Assembly (NCBI GenBank): GCA_964568425.1
Contig: CAZMPO010000001.1
Coordinates: 62,001 to 126,000 of the forward strand
DNA length: 64,000 nt
Origin: CAKSQF01 sp964568425
Lineage (GTDB): Bacteria > Bacillota > Clostridia > Oscillospirales > CAG-272
Direction: 5' to 3'
The notes beneath the pieces were generated by a model, which was not told where the DNA came from, did no database searches, and saw only the letters and a list, made by a program, of their open reading frames with translations. Made by a program: the position numbers and the translations under genes. How positions within the stretch are numbered: position 1 is the stretch's first letter; each line of letters starts with the position of its first letter. Positions 49,656-59,060 of this stretch are shown piece after piece.

Positions 49656-50015
49656 GTGAGAACGATCGGCAATGTTTTGTGGTTTTTGTTCGGCGGACTG
49701 ATCGGCGGACTGGCTTGGACTATTATCGGGCTTTTGTGGTGCGTGACGATCATCGGTATACCGGTGGGGAAGCAGTGCTTTAAGATGGCAAAGCTCGCGT
49801 TCTTTCCGTTCGGAAAGAATGTGACCTACGGTGGAGGCGGATTTTCGTTTATTGTCAACATCATTTGGATAATTCTTTGCGGATGGGAGCTTGCTCTCGG
49901 TTATGTTGCGCTCGCGATCGTCTGGTGCGTGACCATCGTCGGTATCCCCGTGGGCGTGCAGTGCATGAAGCTTGCAAAACTCGCGCTCATGCCGTTCGGC
50001 GCAAGGGTGAGATGA
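49656..50015 (+). CDS. yccF: YccF-family membrane protein
   Basis: 119 residues. The GTG is preferred over the ATG nine bases earlier because that ATG abuts the GCGGAG site, and family members begin MRTIGNVLWF. Two tandem halves share the motif WCVTIIGIPVGKQCFKMAKLAFFPFG / WCVTIVGIPVGVQCMKLAKLALMPFG, each after a membrane helix. The function of YccF/DUF307 proteins is unknown. Pfam-type members occur singly across bacteria. The next gene, GH38, lies 44 bases downstream, so the two are likely co-transcribed. Confidence 0.92.
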   Translation: MRTIGNVLWFLFGGLIGGLAWTIIGLLWCVTIIGIPVGKQCFKMAKLAFFPFGKNVTYGGGGFSFIVNIIWIILCGWELALGYVALAIVWCVTIVGIPVGVQCMKLAKLALMPFGARVR

Positions 50016-50059
50016 ATATATAGCAAAACAATACAACAATACAAAAGGAGAGCTTCAAA

Positions 50060-53000
50060 ATGACATTTATTGAAGAAAAGATCAAAATTTCCTGCGAAAA
50101 TCTTGCAGGGAAGATCGTCACCGAGAAGGTAAAGATCACCGACATGATGATGGTCTTCTGCGACTACAAGACATCGAACACACCGCCCGATGCAAATGCC
50201 GATTGGGTACCTTTTGGCGGCGGCGAGATCGATTTCGGCAGTATCGACAGACATTGCTGGTTCAAATTCAGCCTTGATCTGCCCGAGATCGACGGCGATC
50301 ACGAGCATCGTCTTATGACGAGCGGCAGTGCGGACAACGGATGGGACGCGAACAATCCGCAGTGCACGCTGTTTATCGACGGCGACAGCGCATATCAGGC
50401 GTTCGACACAAATCACAGGTCGACACCCGTCACGCCCGGGCATCATGACGTTTTTGTGTATTTCTACAACGGAATGAACTCGCCCGCCGTCTCGGTCAAC
50501 TTCTACTTCGCTACGGTCGATCTCCGCATCGAAAAGCTTTATTACGATCTTTTTGTCCCCTACTGCGCGCTTCGAGCACTTCAAAGGGACTCGGCTGAAT
50601 ATCTGCTGATCAGAAGCAAGCTCAACGAGGCGACAATGCTCCTCGATTTCCGCTATCCCTATTCGGACGATTTTTACAAGGGCATTGCCGCGTGCGACAG
50701 GTTTATGCAAGAGGAATTTTACGAAAAGGAGCTTTCTCAAAATGTCGGCGAGATCGATCTTATCGGTCATACGCATATAGATGTCGCTTGGCTTTGGACG
50801 GTAGCACAGACGAATGAAAAAGCACAGCGATCCTTCTCGACCGCCGTAAAGCTCATGGAAAAATATCCCGACTATATCTTCCAGTCAAGTCAGCCGCAGC
50901 TTTACGCGTTTGTCAAGGAAAACGACCCCGGACTCTACTCGCGGATCAAAAAGCTTGCCGCAGAGGGACGCTGGGAAGTCGAGGGTGCTATGTGGCTCGA
51001 ATCGGACACCAATCTTGTCAGCGGTGAGAGCCTTGTAAGACAGATTTTGCTCGGCAAAAAATTCATGCGCGAGGAATTTGGCGTTGAGAGTCGAGTGCTC
51101 TGGCTCCCCGATGTTTTCGGCTACAGTGCGGCACTTCCGCAGATCCTCAAAAAGAGCGGCGTACCCTTTTTCTTCACATCGAAGATATCATGGAGCGAGA
51201 CGAACAAGTTCCCGCATGACAATTTCATCTGGCAGGGCATTGACGGCAGTGAGATTTTTGCGGTGCTCAGTCAGGCGTATGTAAAGGAGCTTGATCCCGC
51301 GTCTGTAAAGGCTTCGTGGCAGGATCATGTTGAAAAAGAATATTCGGACACTGTCCTTTCGACCTTCGGCTACGGTGACGGAGGCGGAGGACCTACTGTG
51401 AAGATGCTCGAAAACTACGAGAGATTAAAGAAGGGAATCCCCGGTATGCCGACAGTCAAGATGAGACGCGCGGGTGAGACCATCGAGCAGATCGAGCGCG
51501 AGTTCAAGGATGCTTGCGAGAGGCTTCGCTTTGTGCCGAAATGGTCGGGCGAGCTGTATCTTGAGATGCATCGCGGTACATACACCTCCGCCGCTCACAA
51601 CAAGAAGAACAACAGAAGATCCGAGATACTTTATCAAAATGTCGAGACGGCATCGGTAATCGATTGCCTGCTTAATCACAAGACAGACTATCCTGTCGAT
51701 ATGCTCGACAAAAATTGGCATACCATCCTCAAAAACCAGTTCCACGATATCATTCCGGGCTCGTCGATCGGCGAGGTCTACAAGGTGTCGGACGCCGAAT
51801 ATAAAGAGCTTCTTTCCGAGGGCGGCGACGAGCTTGACAGGCGCATATCGTCGATCATGTCGAGCGTGAAGAGCAACGGCGGACTGTTTGTGTACAATCC
51901 CACGCCTTTTGACCGAACCGAATATTTGGCGACCGACGATGGGGTCTTCCTTGCCGAAAACGTCCCTGCGCACGGCTGGAGCGTCCTTTTGCCGACAGAT
52001 GCGCCGTCTGACTGCAAGGCGGGCGAAAAAATTCTCGAAAACAGCATGGTCAAGGTCGTTTTTGACGACAAATTCGGCATATCGTCGATCTTTGACAAAC
52101 GCCTTGGCAGAGAGCTTGTCGAGCAGGGCAAACGCGCCAACGAGCTTCTCATCTTTGAGGATTATCCGAGAGAATATGACGCTTGGGAGATCACCGAGTA
52201 TTACAAGCTCAAAAAATGGACGGTTGACTCGGTCGAGTCGGTCGAGTACGAAAACGGCGACACATACGCCGCAGTCAAGATCACAAGAAAGTACATGTCA
52301 AGTAAGATCGAGCAGAGGATAGTCCTTCACTCGGGCAGTCCGAGACTCGATTTCGAGACCTATGTCGATTGGCACGAGGATCATGTTCTCCTGAAGACCG
52401 CCTTCCCGACGACCGTTCGCTCGGACAGCGCGACCTACGAGATACATTTCGGACACATAAATCGCCCGACACACAGAAACACATCCTGGGACGAGGCAAA
52501 GTTCGAGGTCTCGGCACACAAATGGGCAGATCTTTCGGAGCACGGATTTGGTATCAGCCTTCTCAATGATTGCAAGTACGGACACAGCGTCGAGGAAAAT
52601 GTCATGATGCTCTCGCTCCTAAAATCGGCGACATATCCGAACCCCACATCCGACAGAGGCGAGCATTACTTTACCTATTCGATCTATCCGCATGTCGGCT
52701 CTGTCGCAGACGGCGGCACGATCAAAGAGGCGTATGCGCTCAACGATCCGCTTATCACAAGACATATCGGACAGAGCACGGGCGGAGAGCTTCCCGAAAG
52801 CTATGCATTCGTCAAGAGTTCGTATGAGGGATTTGCGATCGAAACGATCAAAGCACCCGAGTACGGCGAGGGCATCATAGTAAGAGGCTACGAGGCGTAC
52901 AACGGCAAATCGAGGGTCAAGCTTACCTTCGGATTTGATGTTGACAAGGTCTATGTCTGCGATCTGATGGAAAACTGCGAGCGCGAGCTGACCGTAAACG

Positions 53001-53065
53001 GCAGATCGGTCGAGCTTGACGTTACCAACTTCGAGATCGTCACTCTGCGAGTTATCGCGAAATAA
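50060..53065 (+). CDS. GH38-family alpha-mannosidase
   Basis: 1001 residues, start behind AAAAGGAGAGC; no signal peptide. An N-terminal beta domain precedes the GH38 barrel: IDLIGHTHIDVAWLWTV (zinc ligands, about 236), FQSSQPQLYAFVKENDP, VEGAMWLESDTNLVSGES, and VLWLPDVFGYSAALPQI with the nucleophile aspartate near 351. HAAHNKKNNRRSEI-type and NQFHDIIPGSSIGEVY blocks follow, then a large C-terminal beta-sandwich. It should cleave alpha-mannosides from N-glycan or yeast mannan fragments in the cytoplasm. It ends with an EamA transporter 89 bases downstream. Confidence 0.93.
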   Translation: MTFIEEKIKISCENLAGKIVTEKVKITDMMMVFCDYKTSNTPPDANADWVPFGGGEIDFGSIDRHCWFKFSLDLPEIDGDHEHRLMTSGSADNGWDANNPQCTLFIDGDSAYQAFDTNHRSTPVTPGHHDVFVYFYNGMNSPAVSVNFYFATVDLRIEKLYYDLFVPYCALRALQRDSAEYLLIRSKLNEATMLLDFRYPYSDDFYKGIAACDRFMQEEFYEKELSQNVGEIDLIGHTHIDVAWLWTVAQTNEKAQRSFSTAVKLMEKYPDYIFQSSQPQLYAFVKENDPGLYSRIKKLAAEGRWEVEGAMWLESDTNLVSGESLVRQILLGKKFMREEFGVESRVLWLPDVFGYSAALPQILKKSGVPFFFTSKISWSETNKFPHDNFIWQGIDGSEIFAVLSQAYVKELDPASVKASWQDHVEKEYSDTVLSTFGYGDGGGGPTVKMLENYERLKKGIPGMPTVKMRRAGETIEQIEREFKDACERLRFVPKWSGELYLEMHRGTYTSAAHNKKNNRRSEILYQNVETASVIDCLLNHKTDYPVDMLDKNWHTILKNQFHDIIPGSSIGEVYKVSDAEYKELLSEGGDELDRRISSIMSSVKSNGGLFVYNPTPFDRTEYLATDDGVFLAENVPAHGWSVLLPTDAPSDCKAGEKILENSMVKVVFDDKFGISSIFDKRLGRELVEQGKRANELLIFEDYPREYDAWEITEYYKLKKWTVDSVESVEYENGDTYAAVKITRKYMSSKIEQRIVLHSGSPRLDFETYVDWHEDHVLLKTAFPTTVRSDSATYEIHFGHINRPTHRNTSWDEAKFEVSAHKWADLSEHGFGISLLNDCKYGHSVEENVMMLSLLKSATYPNPTSDRGEHYFTYSIYPHVGSVADGGTIKEAYALNDPLITRHIGQSTGGELPESYAFVKSSYEGFAIETIKAPEYGEGIIVRGYEAYNGKSRVKLTFGFDVDKVYVCDLMENCERELTVNGRSVELDVTNFEIVTLRVIAK

Positions 53066-53154
53066 TCAACAAAAACCAGGGAAGACGGTGCACATACAAG
53101 ACCGCTCCGTCTTCCTTGCGGGATTTACATTTACAAAAAAGAAAGGCAATTCAA

Positions 53155-54060
53155 ATGTTTTCACTGCCGATTCCGATCCTTTTGGTGATCACGGTCATCG
53201 CAAGCTGGCTCAACTCGCTTATCTGCGGATATTTTCCGAAAAGAGTGTCAAGCGATGGCGGCGCGATCGATGCGTTCAATCTTTTTCGCAATCTTTTCTG
53301 CGCGGCGGCGATTGCCATTTTGCTTGCACTGTCGGGCGCGCTCGGCTCGGTCAGCCTTTTTACGATATTGCTTGGCGTGCTCATGGGACTTGCCAACATT
53401 TTCGGCGCGCTTGCGCACCTGAAGGCGTTTGCGATCGGACCTTTTTCCTACACGACGGTCATCGTATCGCTGTCCGCGATAATTCCCGCGCTTTCGGGAC
53501 TTTTCTTCGGGGAGAGCATTTCGGCATTTCAGTGGGTAGGCGTCGCGCTCATGGCACTTTGCCTGTTTCTTTCCCCCGAAAAGGGCGAGGGCGAGCAGAA
53601 AAAGGCGAGCGTAAAATGGATGATGCTGTCGCTTATCTCCGCCGCACTGTCGGGCATCACGGGCATAATTCAAAAGGTCCACCAAAATTCGGAGCACGCG
53701 GATGAGATGGGCGCACTGCTTATCTCGACTTTTGCCGTCTCGGCGGTGATCTCGGCAGTTATGCTTGCTTTTCGGAAGAAAAAGGGGAAGATCGGGGCGT
53801 TTGACTCGGTGATGCACAAACCGATCTTTTGGATATTGCCGATCGTCGGCGGATGCGTGTTCGCCTTTCCGCATACGATCAACCTGTTCCTTTCGGGCAA
53901 GCTCGACTCTGTAATATTCTTCCCGATAGTCAACCTCTGTCCGATGCTCGTTTCAATGCTCTCGGGTATGCTCATCTTCCGCGAGCGGCTCTCTCTCCGC
54001 AGATGGGCAGGCGTTGCGGTCGGGATACTGTCGACCGTGCTCCTGGCGGGGATCGTTTGA
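53155..54060 (+). CDS. EamA/DMT-family transporter
   Basis: 301 residues, start behind GAAAGG. Ten predicted membrane helices form two five-helix EamA repeats: the first ends FFGESISAFQWVGVALMALCLFLS, the second MLIFRERLSLRRWAGVAVGILSTVLLAG, with the characteristic glutamate before the last helix of each half. Basic residues separate the halves (EKGEGEQKKASVKW). DMT carriers move metabolites or drugs; the substrate is unknown. It may be expressed with GH38. Heptamer repeats begin 3 bases after its stop. Confidence 0.88.
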   Translation: MFSLPIPILLVITVIASWLNSLICGYFPKRVSSDGGAIDAFNLFRNLFCAAAIAILLALSGALGSVSLFTILLGVLMGLANIFGALAHLKAFAIGPFSYTTVIVSLSAIIPALSGLFFGESISAFQWVGVALMALCLFLSPEKGEGEQKKASVKWMMLSLISAALSGITGIIQKVHQNSEHADEMGALLISTFAVSAVISAVMLAFRKKKGKIGAFDSVMHKPIFWILPIVGGCVFAFPHTINLFLSGKLDSVIFFPIVNLCPMLVSMLSGMLIFRERLSLRRWAGVAVGILSTVLLAGIV

Positions 54061-54062
54061 GA

Positions 54063-54111
54063 GAATTAGGAATTAGAAATTAGAAATTAGGAATTAGGAA
54101 TTAGGAATTGC
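54063..54111. repeat. AATTAG-heptamer array (copy 4)
   Basis: Seven consecutive heptamers of GAATTAG/AAATTAG, the last degenerate (GAATTGC), start two bases after the EamA stop codon. Only the left end of the element family is present; no inverted right end was found before the terminator. Confidence 0.85.
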
Positions 54112-54151
54112 GAGGGCGATCGTTCATCTGCCGATTTATTAAAAATGACTT

Positions 54152-54187
54152 AAAACACCGTTTCGGTTTTGCTGAAACGGTGTTTTT
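54152..54187. terminator. Terminator after the EamA gene
   Basis: AAAACACCGTTTC pairs with GAAACGGTGTTTT around GGTTTTGCT, ending in a T-run. Confidence 0.92.
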
Positions 54188-54212
54188 ATTATTTTGTGGA
54201 ATTTTTTTCAAA

Positions 54213-54267
54213 TACCTATTGACAAGGTAGACATTTTGTGGTATACTTAATACCTACCAAATAGGTA
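54213..54267 (+). promoter_or_regulatory. isc promoter with two identical-arm operators
   Basis: TTGACA (54219-54224), a 17-base spacer, TATACT (54242-54247). Two palindromes with the same arms, TACCT-N7-AGGTA, lie at 54213-54229 (over the -35) and 54251-54267 (over the start site), centres 38 bp apart. Arms and position are like Rrf2/IscR-type sites; identity of the regulator is inference. Confidence 0.75.
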
Positions 54268-54288
54268 GACAAGAAAGGAATTTTTTCA

Positions 54289-55494
54289 ATGACAAACAGA
54301 AATATAGATATATACCTTGACAATGCCGCGACGACGAAAACATCGAGACGTGCGATAGATGCCATGGTCTCGTGCATGGACAAGACCTACGCCAATGCGT
54401 CATCACTGCACACACCCGGTCAGCACGCCGCCGAGGCATTGCAGGCGGCAAGAGAGAAGATCGCCGCGTGCATAGGAGCGAGTGCTAGAGAGATAATTTT
54501 CACCTCGGGCGGCAGCGAGTCTGACAATCAGGCACTGATCACGGGAGCGAACGCCGGCAGAAAAAAGGGAAAAATGCACATAGTTTCGACCGAGATCGAG
54601 CATCACGCCATTCTGCATCGGCTTAATCGACTGAAAAACGAGGGTTTTGACATAACGCTGATAAAGCCCGACGAAAACGGATACATAAGCCCGGACGCGG
54701 TCAGTGCGGCACTTCGCGAGGACACCTGCCTTGTCAGTGTGATGTACGCAAACAACGAGATAGGCACGATCGAGCCGATAGCCGAGATCGGGAGGCTCTG
54801 CCGCGAGAGAGGTGTCATTTTCCACACGGATGCCGTCCAAGCGGTCGGACACATCCCGATCGATGTCGAAAGGGATAACATTGACATGCTGTCATTCTCG
54901 GCACATAAATTCCACGGTCCGAAGGGGGTCGGCGCGCTCTATGTTAAAAAGGGCATCCCGATAACGGCACTCATCGAGGGCGGTGCACAGGAGAGAGGAA
55001 GGCGAGCGGGGACAGAAGATCTCCCTGCGATCGTCGGCATGGCAGAGGCACTTTGCGAGGCAACCGAAAAGATGGACGAGGACGGCAGACGAATAAGCCT
55101 GCTGCGTGACAGACTGATCGGCGGACTGTCCGAGATACCGCATTCGATCCTGAACGGCGATATGCAGAGAAGACTGCCCGGCAATGTGAGCTTTTGCTTT
55201 GAAGGAATCGAGGGTGAGTCGCTCCTGCTGCTCTTGGACGATAAGGGTATCGCCGCGTCATCGGGGTCGGCTTGCACCTCGGGCTCGCTTGATCCAAGCC
55301 ATGTTCTGCTCGCGATAGGCAGAATACACGATATCGCGCACGGCTCGCTCAGATTGACTCTTTCAAGAGAGACGACAGAGGACGAGATAGACTACACCAT
55401 CTCCGCAGTGAAGGAGACAGTGGACTACCTTAGATCGATATCGCCCGTCTGGCGCGATTTGATCAGCGGAAAAAGAGAATTTTTGATCAAATAA
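54289..55494 (+). CDS. iscS: Cysteine desulfurase (IscS/NifS family)
   Basis: 401 residues, start behind AAAGGAA. PLP-dependent desulfurase giving persulfide sulfur for Fe-S cluster assembly. DIYLDNAATTKTS, IIFTSGGSESDNQAL, VSTEIEHHAILH, FHTDAVQAVGHIPIDV, the PLP-lysine motif SFSAHKFHGPKGVG, GGAQERGRRAGTED, and the loop cysteine in SSGSACTSGSLDPSHVL identify it. The long active-site loop is of the NifS/IscS type rather than SufS. It is followed by iscU 18 bases later. No IscR gene is adjacent, although the promoter carries two IscR-like palindromes. Confidence 0.95.
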   Translation: MTNRNIDIYLDNAATTKTSRRAIDAMVSCMDKTYANASSLHTPGQHAAEALQAAREKIAACIGASAREIIFTSGGSESDNQALITGANAGRKKGKMHIVSTEIEHHAILHRLNRLKNEGFDITLIKPDENGYISPDAVSAALREDTCLVSVMYANNEIGTIEPIAEIGRLCRERGVIFHTDAVQAVGHIPIDVERDNIDMLSFSAHKFHGPKGVGALYVKKGIPITALIEGGAQERGRRAGTEDLPAIVGMAEALCEATEKMDEDGRRISLLRDRLIGGLSEIPHSILNGDMQRRLPGNVSFCFEGIEGESLLLLLDDKGIAASSGSACTSGSLDPSHVLLAIGRIHDIAHGSLRLTLSRETTEDEIDYTISAVKETVDYLRSISPVWRDLISGKREFLIK

Positions 55495-55512
55495 GGGAGG
55501 AAAATAAATAAT

Positions 55513-55944
55513 ATGGCACTTTACAGCGAAAAAGTTATGGATCATTTTAGAAACCCGAGAAATGTCGGGGTCATTGAGGATGCCGACGGTGTCGGCGAGG
55601 TCGGAAACGCCAAATGCGGCGATATCATGAAGATATACATAAAAACCGACGGAAAGGTAATAACCGATGTCAAATTCGAGACATTCGGGTGCGGATCTGC
55701 GATAGCGTCAAGCTCCATGGCAACCGAGCTTATCAAGGGGCGAGAATTGTCCGAGGTGATCGAGCTGACAAACAGAGCGGTCGTCGAGGCACTCGACGGT
55801 CTGCCTGCACATAAGATACACTGCTCGGTCCTTGCCGAACAAGCGATCAAGCGCGCTCTTCGCGATTATTACGACAAAAACGGCATAGAATACGATCGCG
55901 AAAAGCTCGCCGACGACGATGATTGCCCGAGCTGTCATGTGTAA
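55513..55944 (+). CDS. iscU: Fe-S cluster scaffold IscU/NifU
   Basis: 143 residues, start behind AAGGGAGG. The three cluster cysteines are C35 (GNAKCGD), C60 (ETFGCGSAIASSS) and C104 (HKIHCSVLAEQAI), with the aspartate of GNAKCGD at 37. The protein accepts sulfur from IscS and iron to build a [2Fe-2S] cluster. An acidic tail ending DDDDCPSCHV carries an extra CxxC. It sits in a two-gene operon with iscS and is closed by a terminator; Hsc chaperones and ferredoxin are not nearby. Confidence 0.95.
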   Translation: MALYSEKVMDHFRNPRNVGVIEDADGVGEVGNAKCGDIMKIYIKTDGKVITDVKFETFGCGSAIASSSMATELIKGRELSEVIELTNRAVVEALDGLPAHKIHCSVLAEQAIKRALRDYYDKNGIEYDREKLADDDDCPSCHV

Positions 55945-55958
55945 AGCGATTCAGATAC

Positions 55959-55999
55959 AAAAAAGATCTCGCAAACAGAAAGTTCGCGAGATCTTTTTT
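55959..55999 (+). terminator. Terminator after iscU
   Basis: AAAAAAGATCTCGC pairs with GCGAGATCTTTTTT around a 13-base loop. Confidence 0.92.
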
Positions 56000-56052
56000 G
56001 ATGTATTTTAGGGAGAATCGGAAGTGAGCAAAACCACAATATGTCCCCATGG

Positions 56053-56081
56053 AATTTGTGCAACAGCCTGTTGCACAAATT
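56053..56081. repeat. 29-bp perfect palindrome
   Basis: AATTTGTGCAACAG, a central C, then its exact complement. It is not followed by a U-run on either strand. It lies between the iscU terminator and the end of the CE7 gene and could be a short dispersed palindromic repeat or weak terminator. Confidence 0.75.
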
Positions 56082-56124
56082 GCTCGTTAGGATAGGTATT
56101 GGAATTGGGAAATTGTTCCCCGGG

Positions 56125-57084
56125 TCACAGCTCTGCCATGAACCTGAATACCTCGTCATCGTCGCCGATGAGATATTCGTGCCCGAAATCGGGGTAGAGG
56201 ACGATCGATTTTTCGGATGTTATCTTGTTGTATACCGCAAACTGCGTCGACGGCGGACAGCTTGTGTCCATCAGTCCTGTCGCCATCCGCACCTTTGCCC
56301 GAATGCGCGGTGCGAGATGCTGAATGTCGATATACCCAAGCTTTGTGAAAAATTCGCTCTCACGCTCATGAAGCGGATCGAAATTGCGAAACCAGTATCT
56401 GATTCCCTCGTATCCGATGCTCGTGTTGCCCATCTGCCAGACACGCATGTAGTCGCTCATGTATGGATAGGATGCGGCACATAGCTTGACATTCGGGACA
56501 AGAGCCGCCGCCGCGATCGACAGGCCGCCGCCCTGCGAGCCGCCGTGAACGCCGACACGATTTGGATCGACAGAGTCAAGCGACATTATAAGCTCGACAA
56601 ATCTTGCCGCGTCGAGAAAGAGATCGCGCGCGAGAAGGTCGCGCGGATCGCCGTCTATCCCGCGTATGAACGGGCTTGAATAGGTGGTACCGAGACCGCC
56701 GCCGATATCCTGCGAGAGTCCGCCTTGACCTCTGCAGTCGAGCGATGCGGTAACATACCCTTGCGAGGCATAGATCAGCAGACTGTTCCATCTGTCACAG
56801 CTGCCCGAAAGTCCGTGAAAGTGGATGATCGCAGGCAGCTTTTCGGGGCGATACTTCGGAATAGCCACACGCCCGTGTATGCGCGCACCCTTTGTCGAGT
56901 AGAACCAAACATCATACATGTCCGCAATCTTCGATGGAAATGGGTATGATATAAGCTCAAGACGCGGATCAATACTCTCAAGCTCGCAAAGGGAGCTGTC
57001 CCAAAACTCATCAAAATCATCAGACCGCGGATTGGTCCCGCAGTAAACCTTCAATTTTTCAATCGGCATGTCAGCACACGGCAT
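56125..57084 (-). CDS. CE7-family acetyl esterase (acetyl xylan esterase)
   Basis: 319 residues, start behind AGAGGTGATATT. An alpha/beta hydrolase of the acetyl-xylan-esterase/cephalosporin-C-deacetylase family: IHFHGLSGSCDRWNS (the HGYSG-type oxyanion block), LDCRGQGG, GVHGGSQGGGLSIAAAAL with the serine nucleophile, GLMDTSCPPSTQFAVYN with the acidic residue, and PDFGHEYL with the histidine. No signal peptide, so it acts on acetylated oligosaccharides inside the cell. It is the last gene of a leftward set with the DUF885 lipoprotein upstream, 24 bases away. Confidence 0.9.
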   Translation of the reverse strand: MPCADMPIEKLKVYCGTNPRSDDFDEFWDSSLCELESIDPRLELISYPFPSKIADMYDVWFYSTKGARIHGRVAIPKYRPEKLPAIIHFHGLSGSCDRWNSLLIYASQGYVTASLDCRGQGGLSQDIGGGLGTTYSSPFIRGIDGDPRDLLARDLFLDAARFVELIMSLDSVDPNRVGVHGGSQGGGLSIAAAALVPNVKLCAASYPYMSDYMRVWQMGNTSIGYEGIRYWFRNFDPLHERESEFFTKLGYIDIQHLAPRIRAKVRMATGLMDTSCPPSTQFAVYNKITSEKSIVLYPDFGHEYLIGDDDEVFRFMAEL

Positions 57085-57108
57085 AATATCACCTCTTGGG
57101 GTATGATC

Positions 57109-59022
57109 TTACTTTTTTGAATTTACATAATTCTTGACCGATTCTTCGACGAAATCCATGGTGCAGGGGCCTACGTCGAGGACGGCTTTATGGAACTCGA
57201 CCAGCGAGAATTTATCGCCGAGGGTATTTTTGGCGTAGTCGGCGAGGCGTTCTATTTCAAGGTAGCCGACGTAGTATGACAAAAAGGTTGCGGGCATGCC
57301 GAGGAGTTGGGTATAGATCGACTCTGCGCCGCTGCTGTTGAGACCGTTTTCGTCAAGGTACTGCTTCAGCTGACCGACTGTCCAACCCTCGTAATGGATG
57401 CCGATATCCATTCGGCACTCGACATTCCAGCTGATGCGCTCGTTTATGACATAGTATCTTATGATCTTCTGCGCAAGCGAGTCGCTGTAATCGTCAAATC
57501 CGTAGAGTGTATATGAGTAGTTGCCCGCGTAAACCGCCCAGCCTTCGGTATATCCGGGGAAGGAAAGCAATGTTCTTATCGGTGCGGGATCGCCGCTGAG
57601 GTAGTAGACATGCTGATACATATGTCCAGGGAAGCCCTCGTGGGCAAGTGTGCCAAGTGCGTCATCCGCTGTCATATTCGATCCGTTGATCTTCATTTTG
57701 CCGTGGAGATAGTCATCGATATAGGGTGTGACATAGTAAGCGACGGTGCCCGACATTACGCTCTGCATTGCCTCGGACAGATAGTCGATCTCGTAGGTCT
57801 CGCCGCTGATCGCAGGGAAGTCTGCTTTGATCTTGTTGCGGAGAAATTCGAGCACCTCTTCGGGCTTTGAAATGCCGATCGGATAGCCCTTATAAAGGCT
57901 GTATCCATTCACAAATTCGGCATCGTTATAGAGCTCCATAAGCTCATTGTAGAGTGCCGAGAAATCAGCCTCAAGTGCTTTGATCATCTCGTCACAGCTC
58001 ATTGTCGTGGAGGATGCCTGCTTTGCGAGCAGTTCGTAATACTCCTTACCGCCCTCAAATCCGCAAAGTCCGAACTCGTTCTTTGCCTTGCCCTTGAACG
58101 ACTCAAGCGTCGTGACGGCTTTTTTATATGAGGGGATCATGTTATTATTTATTGTGGTGCGGACCTTTTCGACATAATCCTTCTTGGCGGCGTCATCGAT
58201 AAAGTCGACCTTGTCGAGCTTTTCGCGCACGACATCGACAAGATAGAGATCGCCCTCTGTGTCCGAGATGGCGCGACACTGCTCGATAACGAGATCGAGC
58301 ACCTCGTCGGTCATTCCGTAGCCCTTCTCGACTCGCTCGGTCTCAAACTCGAGCATTTCCTCGAACAGATCGGGGAGCTGATCGATCAGCGTGACGAAGT
58401 CGTCGATATCCTTTTGACGATAGAAGTCATATTCGGACAGATTTGTGGTTATCGCTATGTGAACTCCCGAGCCTGCATCGAAATATGTGCCCAAATACTC
58501 ATATTTTTCGTCTCCCATCTCGGCCGACTGCGAAACATATGCTTTCAGTATGCGGAGGTTGAGCGAATTTTCGGAGGACAGCTTTGCAGGGTCGAAGCCG
58601 TCAAGGGTCTTGACCACCTCTTCAAACGGGAATTTGTCATCATCCTCGTCAGCCTCCCAACGCACATCAAGGTTGTCAAGCCCGTATTTTGCTTTGTCCT
58701 TTATGTTGAAATGCAGAGTGAGCGTGTCGAGGGAGACCTCGTTTATGAAAAGATCGTCCAAAAACTTCTCAAAACGCGCATTTTCCGCCTCGTCAAATTC
58801 GACCGGCGGTGTTGTTTGCGGTGCTGTTGACGGTGTTGTCGCGGGAAGAGTATCGGGCGGCAAAACATCGGGGGATGTCGTCGTTGACTGCGATTGCGTC
58901 GATGTGGTTTTTGCGCTTGTGATCGGCGGCGTGTTATTCGATGCACATCCCGAGCAAAGGATGGTTACCGCCGCAAGAAGTGATGCGATCAGAGAGATCG
59001 GCGAAAATGAATGCTTTTTCAT
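57109..59022 (-). CDS. DUF885 lipoprotein (putative zinc carboxypeptidase-like)
   Basis: 637 residues, start behind GGAG. The signal peptide ends in a lipobox (ILCSGC) followed by a Thr/Pro/Ser linker. The helical body has the DUF885 hallmarks: ALGTLAHEGFPGHMYQHVYYLS near 461, an HExxxGH-type zinc motif, YTEGWAVYAGNYSYTLY supplying the third ligand, and IRYYVINERISWNVECRMDIGIHYEGW. This family is related to M32-type carboxypeptidases and is predicted to cut short peptides outside the membrane. It lies between an M29 aminopeptidase gene upstream and the CE7 esterase downstream on the same strand. Confidence 0.9.
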   Translation of the reverse strand: MKKHSFSPISLIASLLAAVTILCSGCASNNTPPITSAKTTSTQSQSTTTSPDVLPPDTLPATTPSTAPQTTPPVEFDEAENARFEKFLDDLFINEVSLDTLTLHFNIKDKAKYGLDNLDVRWEADEDDDKFPFEEVVKTLDGFDPAKLSSENSLNLRILKAYVSQSAEMGDEKYEYLGTYFDAGSGVHIAITTNLSEYDFYRQKDIDDFVTLIDQLPDLFEEMLEFETERVEKGYGMTDEVLDLVIEQCRAISDTEGDLYLVDVVREKLDKVDFIDDAAKKDYVEKVRTTINNNMIPSYKKAVTTLESFKGKAKNEFGLCGFEGGKEYYELLAKQASSTTMSCDEMIKALEADFSALYNELMELYNDAEFVNGYSLYKGYPIGISKPEEVLEFLRNKIKADFPAISGETYEIDYLSEAMQSVMSGTVAYYVTPYIDDYLHGKMKINGSNMTADDALGTLAHEGFPGHMYQHVYYLSGDPAPIRTLLSFPGYTEGWAVYAGNYSYTLYGFDDYSDSLAQKIIRYYVINERISWNVECRMDIGIHYEGWTVGQLKQYLDENGLNSSGAESIYTQLLGMPATFLSYYVGYLEIERLADYAKNTLGDKFSLVEFHKAVLDVGPCTMDFVEESVKNYVNSKK

Positions 59023-59060
59023 ATATGATTTTTCTCCGGAAATACAACTTTTTTATCTTA

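Noticed and set aside
54063..54111. Heptamer arrays as CRISPR leaders or telomere-like repeats
   Set aside because: Units are 7 bp, arrays are under 50 bp, they sit at gene 3' ends and share bodies with other intergenic copies.
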